The notes under the pieces: model-generated
Seen by the model: the letters and a program-made list of their open reading frames with translations, nothing else
Told to the model about the DNA's origin: nothing
The model's database searches: none
Source: an uncultured Chitinophaga sp.
GTDB lineage: Bacteria > Bacteroidota > Bacteroidia > Cytophagales > Cyclobacteriaceae
Assembly (NCBI GenBank): GCA_902168205.1
Contig: CABHOK010000008.1
Coordinates: 62,001-126,000 of the forward strand
Direction: 5' to 3'
Length of the DNA: 64,000 nt
Position numbers and translations under genes: made by a program
Part shown: positions 60,789-64,000 of the stretch, piece after piece
How the letters are laid out: the number at the start of each line of letters is the position of its first letter
Numbering within the stretch: position 1 is the stretch's first letter

Positions 60789-62231
60789 TCAGGAGGTTTG
60801 CATCATCTGTTCAAATTTCAGAATGATGAACTCGGCAGGTCTTGCTACGGCCATACCAATCTCTACGATCATGCGGCCTTCCAGTATATCAACCGATGTC
60901 ATCGTAGATCCTATACCTATATTTACAAAGAATGCCTGCTCGGGAGTGGCTCCTGCCAATGCACCATCTCTCCATTTGAGGTACAGGTAGTTTTCGATCA
61001 TGGCTTTTACTTTCACCCACGTTGGCGAAGTGTTGGGTTCAAAGATGGCCCAGTTGGTAGATTTCTTGATCGACTCTTCCACTACGCTGAAGAAGCGTCT
61101 CACGTTTACATAACGCCACTCGTTGTCATTTCCATCAAGTGTTCTGGCGCCCATCACAACGGTACCATAACCCGGACTGTTGAGTATAGCGTTTACAGAT
61201 TTGCCGGTATCAGAATTTACGTTGAGAAGATCGTGCTCGGAGCGTGATACCGATACGCGTGGTTTCACAACATCCATCAGGCCTACATTGGCCGGAGCTT
61301 TCCATACACCACGCTCGCGGTCTACACGCGAATATACTCCTGCTATAGCAGCGGATGGTGGCAGTACAATGTGATACTTGTTATACTCGGTTAGGATGGC
61401 GTTATAAAGCAATGATGCGCTGTTCTTTAATGCAGACATTGTCTGGTTCGCTTTATCTTCACCTGCTCCCGGAGCCGCACCATTCACGGTATGCGTATTT
61501 AATATCAGCGCCTGGAAATCGAAGGTATAGGTATAGGATGTTTCGAGATGCGGATAATAGACCGCTCCATATCTTCTGATTGCGCCATCGGCGGGTATAT
61601 TTCCAATAGCTGTGGTTACATCGGTGTTGACCGAGTTAGGAATTTTCGGTAGTGTTGCGGTAAGTGTATCGATTATAGCAAAACGATCCTTTAACGAAGC
61701 AGCCTGGTTTATCATCTTCTGATTGACACCATCAAAGCCAGCCTGATCAAGATAGATCGCTTCGGGTACTACGAGCATCGTAGGGGTGTCTTCATTGGCA
61801 ATGAGATCAATGCCACGTTCAAGATCAGCGCGAGTCGGAGCAGCAAATTTTGCAACCGAAACGACATAACAACGTCCGCCTCCATTGCTGAAGAAATGCT
61901 TCATTGCGTGATACAGTATATTTTTACTGGTATTCGCTGGAGTAATTGCTATCGTTGTTTTGAAACCAGTAGTTACCGTTCCTGTTTTCAGTTCGTCTAC
62001 TCCAATCGTTATGTTGGCAGCATTCTCAACAGGAGGCCCGCCATAGTATTGTATAAAATCGGCAAGACTGGTAATGGGGGTCGGTACATTAATCAGATCA
62101 TCGGCAACGAGCAGGGTTGCTTTTTCGGTATACCCGATAAACGCGGGTACGGCTGATTCAACTTCAGCGATGGATGGTGGCAGAAGAGATATCTCCTCTA
62201 CATAAACACCGGGTGAGCGATAATTGGCCAT
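60789..62231 (-). CDS. Contractile tail sheath protein
   Basis: The product is 480 residues with N-terminal YRSPGVYVEEISLLPPSIAE, the start typical of tail sheath proteins, then AVPAFIGYTEKA. The C-terminal sheath domain has ERGVWKAPANVGLMDVVKPR, then PGYGTVVMGARTLDGNDNEW and YVNVRRFFSVVEESIKKST and ends FIILKFEQMMQT. Sheath proteins contract to drive the tube into the target. Only one sheath gene is present here, unlike the three of Afp (Afp2-4), which is common among Bacteroidota eCIS. Confidence 0.95.
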   Translation of the reverse strand: MANYRSPGVYVEEISLLPPSIAEVESAVPAFIGYTEKATLLVADDLINVPTPITSLADFIQYYGGPPVENAANITIGVDELKTGTVTTGFKTTIAITPANTSKNILYHAMKHFFSNGGGRCYVVSVAKFAAPTRADLERGIDLIANEDTPTMLVVPEAIYLDQAGFDGVNQKMINQAASLKDRFAIIDTLTATLPKIPNSVNTDVTTAIGNIPADGAIRRYGAVYYPHLETSYTYTFDFQALILNTHTVNGAAPGAGEDKANQTMSALKNSASLLYNAILTEYNKYHIVLPPSAAIAGVYSRVDRERGVWKAPANVGLMDVVKPRVSVSRSEHDLLNVNSDTGKSVNAILNSPGYGTVVMGARTLDGNDNEWRYVNVRRFFSVVEESIKKSTNWAIFEPNTSPTWVKVKAMIENYLYLKWRDGALAGATPEQAFFVNIGIGSTMTSVDILEGRMIVEIGMAVARPAEFIILKFEQMMQTS

Positions 62232-62240
62232 TTTTTTAAT

Positions 62241-63419
62241 TTATAGTGTTAGTAAGATGTCAGAATATATAGTCGGGCTCGCAGATGCGTCTATCCGGTC
62301 TGTTGCGGGATAGGGTAAACTGCTCCGTACTTCCGATTCTCTCGGATCGCCCAGGTAACGTTTCAGCGTAAGCCGCAGCGCAGTGTTTGGTCCTGCTGTC
62401 GTGGATATATATTTCTCCCGTAGGTATAGCGGACTGGCAGATATAAATTCAAATACCGTATCGCTTATGGGATTGTTATTGAAAAGTATCGTGGCATCGT
62501 TGCTGATTACATTGAGCCGGTTAATAAAGTCCGTGCGGTCTGGTGGTGTGAGTGCAGCCATCTCCAGGTATAGCGGACTGTTGGGTTGCAGAATCATGCG
62601 GTATCGCCATAATGTCTGCCGGTTAGTGAAATGCAGCCGGTAGCCTGGCCGTTGTGGCGTGATGGAACCATCGGCTTCCACAACGCGGTAGTTGGGTTGT
62701 AATGCAGCATCCAGCGAGAGGCTGATGATGCCAAAGACTGGTGTGTCTTGTGTTATACCGGTATAATAGAATTCATCTGTAACAACGGCACTTACAAGCA
62801 ACTGGCAAGGACCGGGTGCAAATGAAGAAAGATCAAAGAGAAGGTAACTCTTGCCAGCTTCGGTTACCACCGACTTAGGTTGCGCTTCCTGTCCTGTTGC
62901 AACGTGTTTTACACGTGCTGTGCCCGGGGCAACCGGAACCATACTATTATAGGTATATGTTCCGGTAACACGTTTCGTCAAGTCGCCTGCTTTTACACCG
63001 GTAGCATCGAAGCTCAGGTGCAGATCATCGCGGGGTGCAGCCGGATCAATCAACTGGTTGGTGAAATAATATACCTGCGATGTCGTACCATTTGGCAGCT
63101 CGTTAAAGTTTACAAAAGATGGATTGCGCAGTAGCAGATAAAAGGTAAGTATATCCGTGGCACGCGGTTTGAATTTCAGTAATTCATTTCCACCACTGGT
63201 GCCGGCTATACTGCTCCACACGGAGAAACCTCCGGCATGATCGTCTTTCTTGAATAATAGATCAAGGCGTTTCATCAGGGCCGCACATTCTGTGGTGGGT
63301 ACAATTTCAAAATCCGGTCGCGGCTCGGTAGTGTATTTCGGACAGATGCTGTTGCTGTAAAACGGCTGCTCCACCGATACCTTGAGTAACTCACTATATT
63401 TTACTTTCAGGATTCCCAT
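62241..63419 (-). CDS. Unrecognised eCIS structural protein between cap and sheath genes
   Basis: The product is 392 residues. I recognise no family. The protein is soluble with a beta-rich middle (ARVKHVATGQEAQPKSVVTE, YLLFDLSSFAPGPCQLLVSA, GIISLSLDAALQPNY) and a C-terminal LTLKRYLGDPRESEVRSSLP. It lies 3 bp after the DUF4255 gene and 9 bp before the sheath gene, both on the same strand, so it should be part of the particle or its assembly. The position between terminator/cap and sheath suggests a cap-adaptor, tail-end ornament or assembly factor. Confidence 0.55.
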   Translation of the reverse strand: MGILKVKYSELLKVSVEQPFYSNSICPKYTTEPRPDFEIVPTTECAALMKRLDLLFKKDDHAGGFSVWSSIAGTSGGNELLKFKPRATDILTFYLLLRNPSFVNFNELPNGTTSQVYYFTNQLIDPAAPRDDLHLSFDATGVKAGDLTKRVTGTYTYNSMVPVAPGTARVKHVATGQEAQPKSVVTEAGKSYLLFDLSSFAPGPCQLLVSAVVTDEFYYTGITQDTPVFGIISLSLDAALQPNYRVVEADGSITPQRPGYRLHFTNRQTLWRYRMILQPNSPLYLEMAALTPPDRTDFINRLNVISNDATILFNNNPISDTVFEFISASPLYLREKYISTTAGPNTALRLTLKRYLGDPRESEVRSSLPYPATDRIDASASPTIYSDILLTL

Positions 63420-63422
63420 AGA

Positions 63423-64000
63423 TCAATCAGCAAAGTTCATTTCAGTAATAGCCGGTGCTGCTTCTTTACCTCTCGTATCGAATACGGTAAGCATGTTCGC
63501 TTTGTATACTACGCTGGGTATATATTTACCGCCCAGTGTAGCCCAGAGATTGTTCTGCTGCTCGAAGGTTAAACTCGTTAGCCTGAAACTGAGGCGTTCA
63601 ATGAGTTGCCAGGGTTTATTTACCGGGTCGCTCACATCGGCATTGAGAGCAGGAAACTTCGATTCGTCAAATACATTATATACTTGAAAGAAAGCCACAA
63701 CATCAGACAAGTCGCGTAACGCTGTCTGATAGTTCGTGCTCTGTGCTATAAACAGAATGGACAGATCAAGTTCTACCGGAGGGTTGAGTTTCATGAACTG
63801 CTTATTCTCGATCGGTACATAATATGGACGCTTGCCTTCTCTCCTTTCTTCATCCACACCAATCAACATCATGGTGATGTGCATGGCATTATTCAGATTG
63901 TAAGTGCCGTCAGGCAGATATACCGGCTTGAGATCTACTACGTTGTTCAGAGCGTAGTTGCCGGGGTCCTGCTCGCGATCTACGATATAGGCATCCAGTT
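63423..64000 (-). CDS. DUF4255 (Pvc16-like) tail terminator/cap protein, 5' end outside window
   Basis: The reverse strand is open from the stop at 63423 to the window end, 191 residues visible with no start codon needed; the N-terminal part lies beyond base 64000. Visible segments, including LDAYIVDREQDP, YALNNVVDLKPVYL, MHITMMLIGVDEER, NPPVELDLSILFIAQSTNY and LSDVVAFFQVYNVFDES, match the DUF4255 N-terminal domain of Afp16/Pvc16. This protein closes the distal end of sheath and tube and determines termination. An internal ATG at 63884 is not the start, because the open frame and the conserved sequence continue upstream. Confidence 0.9.
   Translation of the reverse strand, partial: LDAYIVDREQDPGNYALNNVVDLKPVYLPDGTYNLNNAMHITMMLIGVDEERREGKRPYYVPIENKQFMKLNPPVELDLSILFIAQSTNYQTALRDLSDVVAFFQVYNVFDESKFPALNADVSDPVNKPWQLIERLSFRLTSLTFEQQNNLWATLGGKYIPSVVYKANMLTVFDTRGKEAAPAITEMNFAD

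Noticed and set aside
63423-63884. DUF4255 gene as a complete 153-residue protein
   Set aside because: The frame and conserved sequence continue without a stop to the window end, so the ATG at 63884 is internal and the gene is truncated by the window.
1-64000. Possible CRISPR arrays, tRNA/rRNA genes or transposases
   Set aside because: No regularly spaced direct repeats, no cloverleaf-like sequence and no transposase motifs were noticed on reading both strands; a tRNAscan/CRISPR scan would settle it.
37562-64000. Interpreting the locus as a prophage or a T6SS
   Set aside because: There are no capsid, portal, terminase, lysis or integrase genes, and no TssJLM membrane complex; DUF4255, AAA ATPase and DUF4157 proteins are eCIS markers.

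Overview
The window reads as chromosome of a Bacteroidota bacterium, probably of the order Cytophagales. The evidence is a type IX secretion C-terminal sorting domain, an exosortase N (XrtN) system, promoters of the TTG / TAnnTTTG type, an absence of Shine-Dalgarno sequences, and many secreted proteins with Bacteroidota-style signal or lipoprotein peptides. No tRNA, rRNA, CRISPR array, transposase or phage integrase was seen. Coding sequence on both strands is unusually rich in TATA-containing words such as GGTATA and TATATA.

Region 1 (1-14.9 kb) holds small regulatory and housekeeping units: a partial VOC-domain protein with an AraC regulator, a DUF1801 protein, a BON protein, and then a compact cytochrome c / DUF1772 / NAD(P)-binding protein / AraC block. 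In that block a perfect 19-bp sequence occurs twice, each time about 45 bp before a start codon, which looks like a regulator operator. ABC transporter parts, a TPR-containing sensor histidine kinase, a luciferase-like monooxygenase, an ABC-F ATPase and a degenerate phospholipase-D-like protein follow.

Region 2 (15-37.5 kb) is dominated by exported proteins: TatA, an IPT/TIG-intradiol dioxygenase lipoprotein, a DUF6934 gene with a 55-residue partner, a GH78 rhamnosidase, a putative papain-fold secreted enzyme, an XrtN operon (VIT-domain protein with a PEP-type C-terminus, exosortase, small membrane protein), a large esterase/peptidase, an M57 metalloprotease lipoprotein with three C-terminal repeats, a YHS protein, a molybdenum hydroxylase pair (IorA/IorB, Tat exported) and a T9SS cargo protein. 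Intergenic DNA here carries several inverted and degenerate repeats.

Region 3 (37.5-64 kb and beyond) is one long leftward gene array encoding an extracellular contractile injection system (eCIS, related to Afp/PVC/MAC). In transcription order it has a cap/terminator protein (DUF4255, cut by the window end), an unknown 392-residue protein, sheath, two tube proteins, a DUF5908 mini-protein, a LysM/tube-adaptor protein, VgrG-like spike, PAAR tip, gp25, two very large baseplate proteins, tape measure, and AAA ATPase. It ends in five consecutive candidate cargo genes. Four of the cargo proteins share a near-identical leader (a Cys-x-x-Cys segment plus the DUF4157 'eCIS core' domain) joined to different C-termini. 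Three of those four C-termini carry zinc-peptidase motifs (one M14 carboxypeptidase-like and two with HExxH motifs) and the fourth is OmpA-like. The fifth protein lacks DUF4157 but keeps short Ile-Gln-Arg motifs and has its own HExxH. The first large baseplate protein carries a C-terminal carboxypeptidase-regulatory-like domain and a basic tail, which I do not know from standard eCIS baseplates. No tail fibre gene is recognisable in the window.
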